From positions 5,022,001-5,086,000 of the forward strand of contig NZ_CP145732.1 of the NCBI RefSeq assembly GCF_036884845.1: a stretch of DNA of 64,000 bases, read 5' to 3'. How positions within the stretch are numbered: position 1 is the stretch's first letter; each line of letters begins with the position of its first letter. Both the position numbers and the translations under genes were made by a program. Under the pieces are notes generated by a model. The model made no database searches. It saw only the letters and a list, made by a program, of their open reading frames with translations, and was not told the origin of the DNA. The DNA is from Pseudomonas sp. MAG733B (GTDB lineage: Bacteria > Pseudomonadota > Gammaproteobacteria > Pseudomonadales > Pseudomonadaceae). Of the stretch, positions 54,346 to 63,803 are shown piece by piece.

Positions 54346-56742
54346 CTAATGCGTGCTAATTCTTTCCTTAGAATCGGACTCGCGTTTTTCATCCTTCGCG
54401 ACAATCTCCGGAGCCACATCCGGCAAGGGCTCCGGCGCGTATTGCAGCGCAATTTGCAGGACCTCGTCAATCCATTTAACCGGTTTAATCTGGAGATCTT
54501 GCTTGATATTGTCAGGAATCTCCTTCAGATCGCGAACATTCTCTTCAGGAATGATCACGGTCTTGATTCCACCGCGGTGAGCAGCGAGCAGTTTTTCTTT
54601 CAAACCACCGATCGCCAGCACTTGACCACGCAAGGTGATTTCACCGGTCATGGCTACGTCCGCACGCACCGGAATGCCGGTCAATGCCGACACCAGCGCC
54701 GTGCACATGCCTACACCGGCGCTAGGGCCGTCTTTCGGCGTCGCCCCTTCCGGCATGTGGATGTGGGTGTCACGCTTCTCGTGGAAGTCCAGGGGAATGC
54801 CCAGGCTCTTCGCGCGGCTGCGCACAACCGTCAGGGCTGCGGTGATCGATTCGACCATCACGTCGCCCAGGGAACCAGTCTTGATCAGCTGGCCTTTGCC
54901 CGGCACGACAGCGGCTTCGATGGTCAGCAATTCGCCGCCCACCTGAGTCCACGCCAACCCGGTTACCTGACCGATCTGATCCTGCTGCTCAGCCAGGCCG
55001 TAGCGGAATTTACGCACGCCCAGGTAGTGTTCCAGATCGTCCGCAGTGACCTTCACCGAGAAGCGTTTTTCCAGCGCATGCTCTTTGACCGCCTTGCGGC
55101 AAACCTTGGCAATCTGGCGCTCCAGCCCACGCACACCGGCTTCGCGGGTGTAGTAGCGGATGATGTCGCGGATCGCTTCGGCGTCGAATTCCAGCTCGCC
55201 TTTCTTCAAACCGTTGGCCGTGATCTGCTTCGGCGAAAGGTATTTGACGGCAATGTTGATCTTCTCGTCTTCGGTGTAGCCCGGCAGACGAATCACTTCC
55301 ATCCGGTCCAGCAGCGCCGGTGGAATGTTCATGGAGTTCGAGGTGCACAGGAACATCACATCCGACAGGTCGTAGTCGACTTCCAGATAGTGATCGTTGA
55401 AGTTGTGGTTCTGCTCGGGATCAAGCACTTCCAGCAACGCCGACGCCGGATCGCCACGCATGTCGCTGCCCATTTTGTCGATTTCATCGAGCAGGAACAG
55501 CGGGTTACGGACGCCCACCTTTGTCATCTTTTGAATCAATCTTCCGGGCATCGAACCGATGTAGGTACGGCGATGACCACGAATTTCCGCTTCATCACGC
55601 ACACCGCCAAGGGCCATGCGCACGAATTTACGGTTGGTGGCGTGCGCGATCGACTCCGCCAGAGAGGTTTTACCCACCCCCGGAGGCCCTACCAGGCACA
55701 ACACCGGACCACGAATCTTCTTCACGCGCTTTTGCACGGCGAGGTATTCGAGAATCCGCTCTTTGACTTCTTCCAGACCATAGTGGTCGGCGTCGAGAAT
55801 GTCTTCTGCGCGCGCCAGGTCCAGACGCACCTTGCTCTGAGCCTTCCACGGCACCTGAACCAGCCAGTCGATGTACGAACGCACCACGGTCGCTTCCGCG
55901 GACATTGGCGACATTTGCTTTAGCTTGTTCAGTTCGGCCGTAGCCTTGGCGAGCGCGTCTTTTGGCAGGCCGGCGGCATCGATGCGCTTTTTCAGCTCTT
56001 CGACTTCGTTATGCCCTTCGTCGCTGTCGCCGAGCTCTTTCTGAATGGCCTTCATCTGCTCATTCAAGTAGTACTCGCGCTGACTGCGCTCCATTTGCTT
56101 TTTGACGCGACCGCGAATGCGTTTTTCGACTTGCAGCAGATCGATCTCGGCATCCAGCAACGCCAGGACGTGCTCGACCCGGGCCGACAAATCGATGATT
56201 TCGAGGATTTCCTGCTTCTGCTCGATCTTCAGGGCCATGTGCGCGGCCATGGTGTCGACCAGGCGGCCAGGCTCGTCGATGCTGTTGAGCGACGACAGAA
56301 CTTCAGCCGGGACTTTCTTGCCCAGCTGCACATATTGTTCGAACTGCGACAGCAGGCTGCGGACAAACACTTCCGACTCGCGCTCTGGCGCGTCGACTTC
56401 GTCGATCAACGAGACTTCGGCACGGCAATGGCCGTCCACTTCGCTGAAGCGCTCCACGGCGCCCCGCTGCTCGCCTTCGACCAGAACTTTTACCGTGCCG
56501 TCAGGCAGCTTCAGCAGCTGCAGAACGGTCGCTATCGTACCTACGCGATAAAGTGCGTCTTCACCGGGATCGTCGTCAGCAGGGTTTCTCTGAGCCAGCA
56601 GAAGGATCTGCTTGTCGCCCGTCATCGCTGCTTCGAGAGCTTCGATGGATTTCTCGCGCCCCACGAACAGCGGGATAACCATGTGCGGATAAACCACGAC
56701 ATCACGCAATGGCAGGAGAGGCAATTCGATGGTTGTCTTCAT
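54346..56742 (-). CDS. lon: ATP-dependent protease Lon
   Basis: A 798-residue Lon protease. The N-terminal substrate domain begins LPLLPLRDVVVYPHMVIPLF. The AAA+ module has Walker A GPPGVGKTS near residue 354 and Walker B PLFLLDEIDKMGSD. The protease domain has the catalytic Ser in PKDGPSAGVGM near residue 675 and the catalytic Lys in GGLKEKLLAAHRGG near residue 720. ATG 56742 has a GAGGCG site; a further 50 in-frame codons upstream are unlikely to be translated because they contain the terminator-promoter region. It degrades misfolded and specific regulatory proteins. Confidence 0.96.
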   Translation of the reverse strand: MKTTIELPLLPLRDVVVYPHMVIPLFVGREKSIEALEAAMTGDKQILLLAQRNPADDDPGEDALYRVGTIATVLQLLKLPDGTVKVLVEGEQRGAVERFSEVDGHCRAEVSLIDEVDAPERESEVFVRSLLSQFEQYVQLGKKVPAEVLSSLNSIDEPGRLVDTMAAHMALKIEQKQEILEIIDLSARVEHVLALLDAEIDLLQVEKRIRGRVKKQMERSQREYYLNEQMKAIQKELGDSDEGHNEVEELKKRIDAAGLPKDALAKATAELNKLKQMSPMSAEATVVRSYIDWLVQVPWKAQSKVRLDLARAEDILDADHYGLEEVKERILEYLAVQKRVKKIRGPVLCLVGPPGVGKTSLAESIAHATNRKFVRMALGGVRDEAEIRGHRRTYIGSMPGRLIQKMTKVGVRNPLFLLDEIDKMGSDMRGDPASALLEVLDPEQNHNFNDHYLEVDYDLSDVMFLCTSNSMNIPPALLDRMEVIRLPGYTEDEKINIAVKYLSPKQITANGLKKGELEFDAEAIRDIIRYYTREAGVRGLERQIAKVCRKAVKEHALEKRFSVKVTADDLEHYLGVRKFRYGLAEQQDQIGQVTGLAWTQVGGELLTIEAAVVPGKGQLIKTGSLGDVMVESITAALTVVRSRAKSLGIPLDFHEKRDTHIHMPEGATPKDGPSAGVGMCTALVSALTGIPVRADVAMTGEITLRGQVLAIGGLKEKLLAAHRGGIKTVIIPEENVRDLKEIPDNIKQDLQIKPVKWIDEVLQIALQYAPEPLPDVAPEIVAKDEKRESDSKERISTH

Positions 56743-56802
56743 GATTTCGCCTCTACGGCGGCCATATGGCCGGAAACAGATGGAAGTAAGCTTGAAACCA
56801 AG

Positions 56803-56829
56803 ATGGGGGCAGCCTTCAAAAAAAACAAG
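56803..56829 (-). promoter_or_regulatory. Possible sigma32 (heat-shock) promoter of lon
   Basis: On the minus strand CTTGTTT (56829-56823), 13 bases, then CCCCCAT (56809-56803), about 60 bases before the lon start. It matches the CTTGAAA-N12-14-CCCCAT heat-shock pattern with two mismatches, in keeping with lon being a heat-shock gene elsewhere. Confidence 0.5.
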
Positions 56830-56861
56830 CACAAAGACTGTGTAAAAAACCGGAAAAAGCA

Positions 56862-56881
56862 AAGGGGCCCGAAGGCCCCTT
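56862..56881 (-). terminator. Terminator between clpX and lon
   Basis: AAGGGGCC, loop of four, GGCCCCTT; on the minus strand it is followed by TGCTTTTT. It should end clpP-clpX transcripts before the lon promoter. Confidence 0.8.
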
Positions 56882-56903
56882 CTTTGTACCAACCGCGTGA
56901 CGC

Positions 56904-58187
56904 TTAGGCGTCTGGCGCGGCCTTGGCAGCAGGCTCACTGTTTTCATAGATATACAGTGGCTTGGACTTGCCTTCTATAACGCTTTCATCGATCACTACT
57001 TTACTCACCTCGGACTGCGAGGGGATTTCATACATAGTGTCGAGCAATACACCTTCGAGAATCGAACGCAGCCCACGGGCACCGGTTTTACGTTCCAGCG
57101 CGCGCTTGGCGACCGATTTCAGTGCGTCAGCCCGGAATTCCAGGTCCACGCCTTCCATCTCGAACAGCTTGGCATACTGCTTGGTCAGAGCATTTTTCGG
57201 CTCGGTGAGGATCTGCATCAAAGCAGCTTCATCAAGCTCGTCCAGCGTCGCAAGAACCGGCAGACGACCGACGAATTCAGGGATCAGACCGAACTTGACC
57301 AGATCGTCAGGCTCGACTTCACGCAGGGATTCACCGACTTTCTTGCCTTCTTCCTTGCTGCGAACTTCCGCGTTGAAACCGATGCCGCCCTTGGTGGAAC
57401 GGTTTTGAATAACCTTTTCCAGACCGGAGAACGCACCACCGCAGATGAACAGGATGTTACGGGTGTCGACCTGCAGGAATTCCTGCTGCGGATGCTTGCG
57501 ACCACCTTGAGGCGGAACGGAAGCGACCGTGCCTTCGATCAACTTGAGCAGGGCCTGCTGCACGCCTTCACCGGAAACGTCCCGGGTGATCGACGGGTTG
57601 TCAGACTTGCGCGAAATCTTGTCGATTTCGTCGATGTAGACAATGCCCATCTGGGCCTTTTCCACGTCGTAATCGCACTTCTGCAACAGCTTCTGAATGA
57701 TGTTCTCGACATCTTCACCTACGTAACCCGCCTCGGTGAGGGTGGTTGCGTCGGCAATGGTGAACGGAACGTTCAGCAAGCGGGCCAGTGTTTCGGCAAG
57801 CAGGGTTTTACCCGAGCCTGTCGGACCGATCAGCAAGATGTTGCTCTTGCCGAGTTCGACGTCGTCATTCTTTTTGTCACGCTGGTTCAGACGCTTGTAG
57901 TGGTTGTACACCGCTACGGCCAGAACCTTTTTTGCACGCTCCTGACCAATCACGTACTGATCAAGGATGCCGCTGATTTCTTTAGGCGAAGGCAATTTAT
58001 GCGCGCTGCTCTCGGCCTGTGCTTCCTGCACCTCCTCGCGGATGATGTCATTGCACAGGTCGACGCACTCGTCGCAGATAAAGACCGAGGGGCCGGCAAT
58101 CAATTTGCGCACTTCATGCTGGCTTTTGCCACAGAAGGAGCAATAGAGCAGCTTGCCGTTGTCCTCGCCGTTGCGGGTGTCAGTCAT
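56904..58187 (-). CDS. clpX: ATP-dependent Clp protease ATP-binding subunit ClpX
   Basis: A 427-residue unfoldase. The N-terminal zinc domain has cysteines in [14 protein letters not shown] and [15 protein letters not shown]. Walker [16 protein letters not shown] is near residue 118 and Walker [16 protein letters not shown] near residue 180. The ClpP-docking loop IGF is seen in [13 protein letters not shown] near residue 270. ATG 58187 begins [16 protein letters not shown]; the frame runs 11 codons further. Works with ClpP, encoded 112 bases upstream on the same strand. Confidence 0.96.
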   Translation of the reverse strand: MTDTRNGEDNGKLLYCSFCGKSQHEVRKLIAGPSVFICDECVDLCNDIIREEVQEAQAESSAHKLPSPKEISGILDQYVIGQERAKKVLAVAVYNHYKRLNQRDKKNDDVELGKSNILLIGPTGSGKTLLAETLARLLNVPFTIADATTLTEAGYVGEDVENIIQKLLQKCDYDVEKAQMGIVYIDEIDKISRKSDNPSITRDVSGEGVQQALLKLIEGTVASVPPQGGRKHPQQEFLQVDTRNILFICGGAFSGLEKVIQNRSTKGGIGFNAEVRSKEEGKKVGESLREVEPDDLVKFGLIPEFVGRLPVLATLDELDEAALMQILTEPKNALTKQYAKLFEMEGVDLEFRADALKSVAKRALERKTGARGLRSILEGVLLDTMYEIPSQSEVSKVVIDESVIEGKSKPLYIYENSEPAAKAAPDA

Positions 58188-58299
58188 TCGTTCGATCCAA
58201 ATCCGATAGGCTTGCAACACAAGATGAAGGCTATTGCGGGCTTTTTCAAGCCCGCCGCTGATCAGACCAGCCGACCAAGCCTATTTTGAGCTGCTTATT

Positions 58300-58935
58300 T
58301 TAAGCGGGGCGCTGATTGATCACTTCGTCGATCAACCCGTATTCACGCGCAGCTTCTGCACTCATGAAGTTATCGCGGTTGGTATCGCGCTCGATTTCTT
58401 CAAGCGTGTGCCCGCTGTGCTTGGCCATCAACGTGTTGAGACGCTCACGGATGAAGAGGATTTCCTTGGCATGGATTTCGATATCCGATGCCTGGCCCTG
58501 GAAACCGCCCAGTGGCTGGTGAATCATCACACGCGAGTTCGGCAGGCAGTAACGCTTGCCAGGAGCACCGGCGGTCAGCAGGAAAGCGCCCATGCTGCAC
58601 GCCTGGCCGATACAGGTGGTCGACACGTTGGGCTTGATGAACTGCATGGTGTCGTAGATCGACATGCCTGCTGTCACCGAACCGCCCGGGGAGTTGATAT
58701 AGAGATGGATGTCCTTGTCCGGGTTTTCCGCTTCAAGGAACAGCAGTTGCGCACAGATCAGGTTGGCCATGTAGTCCTCTACCGGGCCAACCAGAAAGAT
58801 CACTCGCTCCTTGAGGAGACGCGAGTAGATGTCATAGGCGCGCTCGCCACGAGCGGACTGCTCGACAACCATCGGGACCAGGCCGCCTGCGGCCTGGATA
58901 TCAGAGTTCTGCTGAATATACGAATTACGGAACAT
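58300..58935 (-). CDS. clpP: ATP-dependent Clp protease proteolytic subunit ClpP
   Basis: A 211-residue serine protease. The catalytic Ser lies in [19 protein letters not shown] near residue 113, the His in [19 protein letters not shown] near residue 138, and the Asp in [12 protein letters not shown] near residue 187. [20 protein letters not shown] is the conserved N-terminal block, preceded by a short propeptide. It assembles as a double heptamer and is fed by ClpX. Sits between tig and clpX in the standard order. Confidence 0.96.
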   Translation of the reverse strand: MFRNSYIQQNSDIQAAGGLVPMVVEQSARGERAYDIYSRLLKERVIFLVGPVEDYMANLICAQLLFLEAENPDKDIHLYINSPGGSVTAGMSIYDTMQFIKPNVSTTCIGQACSMGAFLLTAGAPGKRYCLPNSRVMIHQPLGGFQGQASDIEIHAKEILFIRERLNTLMAKHSGHTLEEIERDTNRDNFMSAEAAREYGLIDEVINQRPA

Positions 58936-58975
58936 GCTCTGCAGTCACTCCCAAATAGTTATGTCTTGAATACGC

Positions 58976-59001
58976 ATAAGCCAGCTCGAGAGCTGGCTTA
59001 T
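58976..59001. terminator. 12-bp hairpin between tig and clpP
   Basis: ATAAGCCAGCTC and GAGCTGGCTTAT pair perfectly around a 2-base loop, 27 bases beyond the tig stop. It lacks a T run on the minus strand, so it may attenuate or stabilise rather than fully terminate. Confidence 0.5.
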
Positions 59002-59027
59002 GGTGTGTGCTTCTAACGCAAAAACAA

Positions 59028-60338
59028 TCAGTCGGCTTGTGGAGCTTCTACCGGCTTGACCGCTTCTTCGTAAGAGACCGATTTGTCGGTCACGCTAGCT
59101 TTCTGCAGAACAGTATCCACAACTTGCTCTTCCAGCACAACCGAACGAACTTCGTTCAGTTGCTGGTCGTTCTTGTAGTACCAGGACACAACTTGCTCAG
59201 GCTCCTGGTAGGCCGAAGCCATTTCCTGAATCATCTCGCGAACGCGGGTTTCGTCAGGCTTGAGGTCGAATTGCTTGACCACTTCAGCCACGATCAGACC
59301 CAGCACTACACGGCGCTTGGCTTGCTCTTCGAACAACTCGGCCGGCAGTTGGTCAGGCTTGATGTTGCCACCGAACTGCTGAACAGCCTGCACGCGCAGA
59401 CGGTCAACTTCGTTGGACAGCAGAGCCTTAGGCACTTCGATCGGGTTGGTGGCCAGCAGACCGTCCATTACCTGATTCTTGACCTTGGATTTGATCGCCT
59501 GACGCAGCTCGCGCTCCATGTTCTTGCGAACTTCGGTGCGGAAGCCTTCCAGACCGGTTTCCTTGATGCCGAATTGAGCGAAGAACTCTTCGGTCAGCTC
59601 TGGCAGTTTTGGCTCGGAAACAGTGTTCACGGTCACGGTGAACTCAGCGGTTTTGCCAGCCAGGTCGAGGTTCTGGTAGTCCTCTGGGAAAGTCAGGTTC
59701 AGAACGCGTTCTTCACCGGCTTTAGCGCCAACCAGACCATCTTCGAAACCAGGGATCATGCGGCCGGAACCCAGAACCAGCTGAGTACCTTTGGCGGAAC
59801 CGCCGGCGAACACTTCACCGTCGACCTTGCCGACGAAATCGATGTTCAGCTGGTCTTCGTTCTGGGCAGCGCGATCGGCCACTTCAAAACGGGTGTTCTG
59901 CTTGCGCAGGATGTCGAGCATCTTGTCCAGATCGGCATCAGCCACGTCAGCGCTCAGGCGCTCAACATTGATACCTTCGAAACCGGCAACGGTGAACTCA
60001 GGGAACACTTCGAATACGGCAACGTATTCCAGGTCCTTGCCTGCTTCCAGCGATTTAGGCTCGATCGAAGGCGAACCAGCCGGGTTCAGCTTCTGCTCAA
60101 CCACAGCTTCGTAGAAGGAAGACTGGATCACGTCACCTACAGCTTCCTGACGCGCATCAGCACCGAAACGACGCTTGATTTCGCTCATTGGCACTTTGCC
60201 TGGACGGAAGCCAGCAATCTTGGCCTTTTGGGCGGTCTGCTGCAGACGCTTGTTGACCTGGCTCTCGATGCGCTCAGCCGGCACGGTGACGCTCATGCGG
60301 CGCTCAAGAGCAGTAGTATTTTCAACAGAAACTTGCAT
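59028..60338 (-). CDS. tig: Trigger factor (ribosome-associated chaperone)
   Basis: A 436-residue trigger factor. The ribosome-binding tail is near residue 44 ([17 protein letters not shown]), the FKBP-like isomerase domain covers residues 160-245 ([20 protein letters not shown]), and the C-terminal helical arms run through [21 protein letters not shown] 60338 has a CGAGGA site. It meets nascent chains at the ribosome exit. First gene of the tig-clpP-clpX-lon-hupB-ppiD series. The 386-base stretch 60339-60724 upstream has no gene; the tig promoter should lie there. Confidence 0.95.
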   Translation of the reverse strand: MQVSVENTTALERRMSVTVPAERIESQVNKRLQQTAQKAKIAGFRPGKVPMSEIKRRFGADARQEAVGDVIQSSFYEAVVEQKLNPAGSPSIEPKSLEAGKDLEYVAVFEVFPEFTVAGFEGINVERLSADVADADLDKMLDILRKQNTRFEVADRAAQNEDQLNIDFVGKVDGEVFAGGSAKGTQLVLGSGRMIPGFEDGLVGAKAGEERVLNLTFPEDYQNLDLAGKTAEFTVTVNTVSEPKLPELTEEFFAQFGIKETGLEGFRTEVRKNMERELRQAIKSKVKNQVMDGLLATNPIEVPKALLSNEVDRLRVQAVQQFGGNIKPDQLPAELFEEQAKRRVVLGLIVAEVVKQFDLKPDETRVREMIQEMASAYQEPEQVVSWYYKNDQQLNEVRSVVLEEQVVDTVLQKASVTDKSVSYEEAVKPVEAPQAD

Positions 60339-60685
60339 GGATATTCCTCGTTGCACAGACGTTAGCCGGCCGTTTCCGACCCCAGAATCAAGGGCATGCA
60401 TTCTAGTGGGTCAAACTCAAGAAGTCACCCTACTGAAAACGGGTAAAAACGCAGCAGGCAATTTATAGGTGCGAATGCACGAATGCACCTCGCCCCGATG
60501 GCAAATACAACCAATCACGCCAGGGCTCTGCGCCAACCCTTCTATATATAGAAGCGGTCGCCAGCGATCTCCCTGACAGCCGACCTCGCAAGCAAGGCCG
60601 ACGGACAGAGCGGCATCATCGAGAAACATAAATACGACGAAACGCCCCGCCCCTGCGGCCCGGAACCTGCGGCCGCTGAAACAAA

Positions 60686-60717
60686 AAAGGCGCCAGACTT
60701 TTCAATCTGGCGCCTTT
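60686..60717 (-). terminator. Terminator of the tRNA transcript
   Basis: AAAGGCGCCAGA and TCTGGCGCCTTT pair perfectly; on the minus strand TTTTTTGT follows. It lies directly after the last tRNA-His. A near-identical hairpin lies at 60983-61013. Confidence 0.88.
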
Positions 60718-60724
60718 CGAAATA

Positions 60725-60800
60725 TGGGGTGGACGATGGGGATCGAACCCACGACAACGGGAGTCACAATCCCGTGCTCTACCAACTGAGCTACGCCCAC
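60725..60800 (-). tRNA. tRNA-His (GTG)
   Basis: Minus-strand cloverleaf of 76 bases starting GTGGGCGTAGCTCAG, anticodon loop with GTG, T arm GTGGGTTCGATCCC, ending CCA. The base 5' of the mature end is G, as needed for the extra G-1 of tRNA-His. Identical in sequence to the copy at 61022. Confidence 0.95.
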
Positions 60801-60878
60801 CATATTGCGTAACAAGGAAGCCAAACAGCTTCGTTGCTGAACCCCATTCACACCAACCGGTATGAACGAAGCTTTATT

Positions 60879-60963
60879 TGGTGCGGATGAAGAGACTCGA
60901 ACTCTTACGCCTCGCGGCGCTGGAACCTAAATCCAGTGTGTCTACCAATTCCACCACATCCGC
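60879..60963 (-). tRNA. tRNA-Leu (TAG)
   Basis: Minus-strand 85-base tRNA with the long variable arm typical of Leu. It starts GCGGATGTGGTGGAATTGG; the anticodon stem-loop is CTGGA-TTTAGGT-TCCAG; it ends CACCA. Confidence 0.94.
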
Positions 60964-60982
60964 GGAGTGAAGCTTTTAAAGC

Positions 60983-61013
60983 AAAGGCGCCAGACTGTTA
61001 ATCTGGCGCCTTT
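60983..61013 (-). terminator. Internal hairpin after the first tRNA-His
   Basis: AAAGGCGCCAGA and TCTGGCGCCTTT pair around a short loop. It follows the promoter-proximal tRNA-His, with only a weak T run (TTGCTTTAAAAG) on the minus strand. It may act as a processing signal or partial terminator, since tRNA-Leu and the second tRNA-His lie beyond it. Confidence 0.6.
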
Positions 61014-61021
61014 TCGAAATA

Positions 61022-61097
61022 TGGGGTGGACGATGGGGATCGAACCCACGACAACGGGAGTCACAATCCCGTGCTCTACCAACTGAGCTACGCCCAC
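61022..61097 (-). tRNA. tRNA-His (GTG), second copy
   Basis: Same 76-base sequence as the copy at 60725-60800, again with a G immediately 5'. The order along the transcript is Arg, His, Leu, His. Confidence 0.95.
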
Positions 61098-61129
61098 CAT
61101 ATTGCGTTACTTGTGCCAAAGCTGCCTAA

Positions 61130-61206
61130 TGGCGCACCCGGCAGGACTCGAACCTGCGACCATCCGCTTAGAAGGCGGATGCTCTATCCAGCTGAGCTAC
61201 GGGCGC
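61130..61206 (-). tRNA. tRNA-Arg (TCT)
   Basis: Minus-strand 77-base cloverleaf starting GCGCCCGTAGCTCAGCTGG, anticodon stem-loop CCGCC-TTCTAAG-CGG with TCT at 34-36, T arm CAGGTTCGAGTCCTG, ending CCA. First tRNA of the cluster; the promoter should lie within 61207-61480, which is gene-free and shared with folD. Confidence 0.95.
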
Positions 61207-61480
61207 CTTATTAGCTGTACCCTTGAAGGACTACAAACTAAGAGCTTGTCAGTCTTGCAGAACTGTAATTCCGTTCGACCTTCTTAACCAGTGCTAGGCT
61301 GTGCCCGACAAGTGCGACGAATAGTATAGAGCCCCCCAGAGGTCGTCAAATCCTTTTTAAAAAAAATTCATTTAATTAAAGGGGTTAGAGGAATTTGCAG
61401 ACCAAGCGCCTTTGCCCTCACCGCATGACATGCGAGAATGCGTTCTCTTTTTTTCCCCTCTCGATGGTTAATCACGCGCA

Positions 61481-62335
61481 ATGACTGCACAACTAATCGA
61501 CGGCAAATCGATCGCCGCCAGCCTGCGCCAGCAGATCGCCCAACGGGTTACCGAGCGTCGCCAGCAAGGCCTGCGCACGCCCGGCCTCGCGGTGATCCTG
61601 GTCGGCAGCGATCCTGCCTCTCAGGTTTATGTCTCGCACAAGCGTAAAGACTGTGAAGAGGTCGGCTTCCTTTCCCAAGCCTATGACCTGCCTTCCGAAA
61701 CCACTCAAGAAGCGTTGACCGATCTGATCGATCGCCTGAATGACGATCCGGCGATTGACGGCGTTCTGTTGCAGCTTCCTCTTCCTGAACACCTGGACGC
61801 CTCCAAATTGCTGGAGCGCATTCGTCCGGACAAAGACGTCGACGGTTTCCATCCTTATAACGTCGGTCGTCTGGCCCAGCGTATTCCACTGCTGCGTCCG
61901 TGCACGCCCAAAGGCATCATGACCCTGCTGGAAAGCACCGGTACCGATCTGTACGGAATGAATGCCGTGGTCGTAGGCGCGTCCAACATTGTTGGTCGCC
62001 CGATGGCGATGGAGTTGTTGCTGGCCGGTTGCACCGTGACCGTCACTCACCGCTTCACCAAGGATCTGGCCGGCCACGTCGGTCGTGCTGACCTGGTTGT
62101 TGTCGCCGCCGGCAAGCCGGGCCTGGTCAAGGGTGAATGGATCAAGGAAGGCGCGATCGTGATCGACGTCGGCATCAACCGCCAGGAAGACGGCAAACTG
62201 GTCGGTGATGTGATCTACGAAACCGCCCTGCCCCGCGCCGGCTGGATCACTCCGGTCCCGGGCGGCGTCGGCCCGATGACTCGTGCCTGCCTGCTGGAAA
62301 ACACGCTGTACGCCGCCGAAACCCTGCACAGTTAA
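61481..62335 (+). CDS. folD: Methylenetetrahydrofolate dehydrogenase/cyclohydrolase FolD
   Basis: A 284-residue bifunctional enzyme interconverting 5,10-methylene-, methenyl- and 10-formyl-THF with NADP. Signatures are [20 protein letters not shown] (catalytic Lys in the xYxxxKxK region, residues 49-58), [19 protein letters not shown], and [20 protein letters not shown]. The NADP motif is [20 protein letters not shown] and [19 protein letters not shown] lies near the C-terminus. Divergent from the tRNA cluster and followed by a strong terminator. Confidence 0.96.
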   Translation: MTAQLIDGKSIAASLRQQIAQRVTERRQQGLRTPGLAVILVGSDPASQVYVSHKRKDCEEVGFLSQAYDLPSETTQEALTDLIDRLNDDPAIDGVLLQLPLPEHLDASKLLERIRPDKDVDGFHPYNVGRLAQRIPLLRPCTPKGIMTLLESTGTDLYGMNAVVVGASNIVGRPMAMELLLAGCTVTVTHRFTKDLAGHVGRADLVVVAAGKPGLVKGEWIKEGAIVIDVGINRQEDGKLVGDVIYETALPRAGWITPVPGGVGPMTRACLLENTLYAAETLHS

Positions 62336-62367
62336 GGCTGGTTGCAGAGGTAGTCCGCGACACAAGG

Positions 62368-62395
62368 AACCCCGCCCATGGCGGGGTTCTTTTTT
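62368..62395 (+). terminator. Rho-independent terminator of folD
   Basis: GAACCCCGC pairs with GCGGGGTTC around CCAT(G), followed by TTTTTT. Confidence 0.9.
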
Positions 62396-62574
62396 GCCCG
62401 CGGAACAGGTTCGACCATCCGCCGGAAAATGACATTTTTTTCATGTTTTCCGGGACTTTCACCTGTTACTTGAACAACCATCGACAGTTATTCAGCCATA
62501 CTCCAGAATGTCGCGCTTTTTACGAAATAGCCCGTTACACAAACGGCGTATCAACACTTTATGAGTCTGCCAGC

Positions 62575-63513
62575 GTGAAAATCCGTCTTTCCATCCTGAG
62601 CCTAGTTTTTGCAGTTACAGGGACTTTCATCACGCCAATCGCCAGCGCTGGCGAAACCACCGCAGCGCCTCGAGATACCTCGCAACTCAAGCTCGCTTCC
62701 GGCAGCTCGTTGCTGCTGGATATGCAGACCAACAAAGTCATCTACGCCAGCAACCCTGACGTGGTTGTCCCCATCGCTTCCGTCAGCAAGCTGATGACCG
62801 GCCTGGTCGTGGTTGAAGCCCGGCAAAACATGGACGAATACATCAACATCAACATCAGCGATACGCCGGAAATGAAAGGCGTGTACTCACGGGTGAAGCT
62901 AAAGAGCGAACTGCCACGCAGGGAAATGTTGCTGATTGCCCTGATGTCCTCCGAAAACCGCGCCGCCGCGAGCCTGGCCCATCACTATCCGGGTGGCTAT
63001 GCCGCGTTCATTGCGGCGATGAACGCCAAGGCCCGTGCCCTGGGCATGACCAATACCCATTTCGTCGAGCCGACGGGGCTCTCACCGCGTAACGTTTCGA
63101 CCGCTCGCGATTTGAGCAAACTGTTGATCGCCGCGCACAAGTACCCGCTGCTGACCGAGTTGAGCACGACCAAGGAAAAAACCGTTACGTTCCGCAAACC
63201 CAACTACAGCCTGGGCTTTCGCAACACCGACCATTTGGTCCGCAAGCCGGACTGGGACATCCAGCTGACCAAAACCGGCTTCACCAACGAAGCAGGTCAC
63301 TGCCTGGTGCTGGTGACCCGGATGGGTAATCGCCCGGTGGCCTTGGTGATTCTTGACGCCTATGGCAAGTACACGCACTTTGCTGATGCCACGCGCATGC
63401 GTAATTGGGTAGAGAGCGGCAAGAGCGCGGACGTGCCTTCCGTAGCCTTGCAGTACAAGGCAGACAAGAACCTCAAGCAGCGCCAGAGCGGCGTGGTTGA
63501 GGCTTCGAAGTAA
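62575..63513 (+). CDS. pbpG: D-alanyl-D-alanine endopeptidase (PBP7/PbpG)
   Basis: A 312-residue periplasmic low-molecular-weight penicillin-binding protein that cuts D-Ala-meso-DAP cross-links in peptidoglycan. GTG 62575 gives signal peptide [20 protein letters not shown] ending IASA. The active-site SxxK lies in [11 protein letters not shown], SxN in LMSSENRAA, and KTG in [12 protein letters not shown]. The open frame extends 44 codons further but without signal character. Transcribed alone with a terminator 20 bases downstream. Confidence 0.92.
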   Translation: MKIRLSILSLVFAVTGTFITPIASAGETTAAPRDTSQLKLASGSSLLLDMQTNKVIYASNPDVVVPIASVSKLMTGLVVVEARQNMDEYININISDTPEMKGVYSRVKLKSELPRREMLLIALMSSENRAAASLAHHYPGGYAAFIAAMNAKARALGMTNTHFVEPTGLSPRNVSTARDLSKLLIAAHKYPLLTELSTTKEKTVTFRKPNYSLGFRNTDHLVRKPDWDIQLTKTGFTNEAGHCLVLVTRMGNRPVALVILDAYGKYTHFADATRMRNWVESGKSADVPSVALQYKADKNLKQRQSGVVEASK

Positions 63514-63531
63514 CATTGCCGTGAACCCATG

Positions 63532-63561
63532 AAAAAGCCCCGAACAGTCGGGGCTTTTTTT
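63532..63561. terminator. Bidirectional terminator after pbpG
   Basis: AAAAAGCCCC and GGGGCTTTTTTT form the stem with an 8-base loop, between convergent pbpG and the small gene at 63571. Confidence 0.9.
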
Positions 63562-63570
63562 CGTCGCCAA

Positions 63571-63786
63571 TTAATCGTTAGGCAGCGGCATCTGGTCGTC
63601 ATCCGGAATGCCATCCCCTTTGCTCGGGTCGCGCCAGCCTTGCGGATGTTCGGTTGGCGCTACGGTGGGACGCGCCAGTGGATCTCGCATTGGGCTGTCC
63701 GGGTCCAGCACCGGATCGATGCTTTCTTCAGGAGTGGTCGGAACCGTTTCCGGACGTTTGTCGTTGAAACTCGAATCGGTAGACAT
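63571..63786 (-). CDS. Small Pro/Asp-rich protein of unknown function
   Basis: A 71-residue hydrophilic protein, probably disordered, with several DP pairs (SIDPVLDPDSPMRDPLARPT) and a tail GDGIPDDDQMPLPND. ATG 63786 has a GGAGGTG site; an ATG four codons upstream lies inside that site. The gene just upstream encodes a protein of the same composition, so the two may be related. No family recognised. Confidence 0.65.
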   Translation of the reverse strand: MSTDSSFNDKRPETVPTTPEESIDPVLDPDSPMRDPLARPTVAPTEHPQGWRDPSKGDGIPDDDQMPLPND

Positions 63787-63803
63787 ACGCACCTCCATGA
63801 GAC

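Noticed and set aside
56743..56892. Longer Lon protein starting at 56892
   Set aside because: The additional 50 codons overlap the clpX terminator and a probable promoter, and are unlike any Lon N-terminus; ATG 56742 has a proper ribosome site.
61022..61206. Genomic island inserted at the tRNA genes
   Set aside because: Sequence on both sides (tig to ppiD, folD, pbpG) is the normal core order, and no integrase or duplicated tRNA 3' end was seen.
62443..62574. Longer PbpG start at 62443
   Set aside because: The extra 44 residues are not signal-like; GTG 62575 starts a standard signal peptide. The ATG at 62561 is out of frame.
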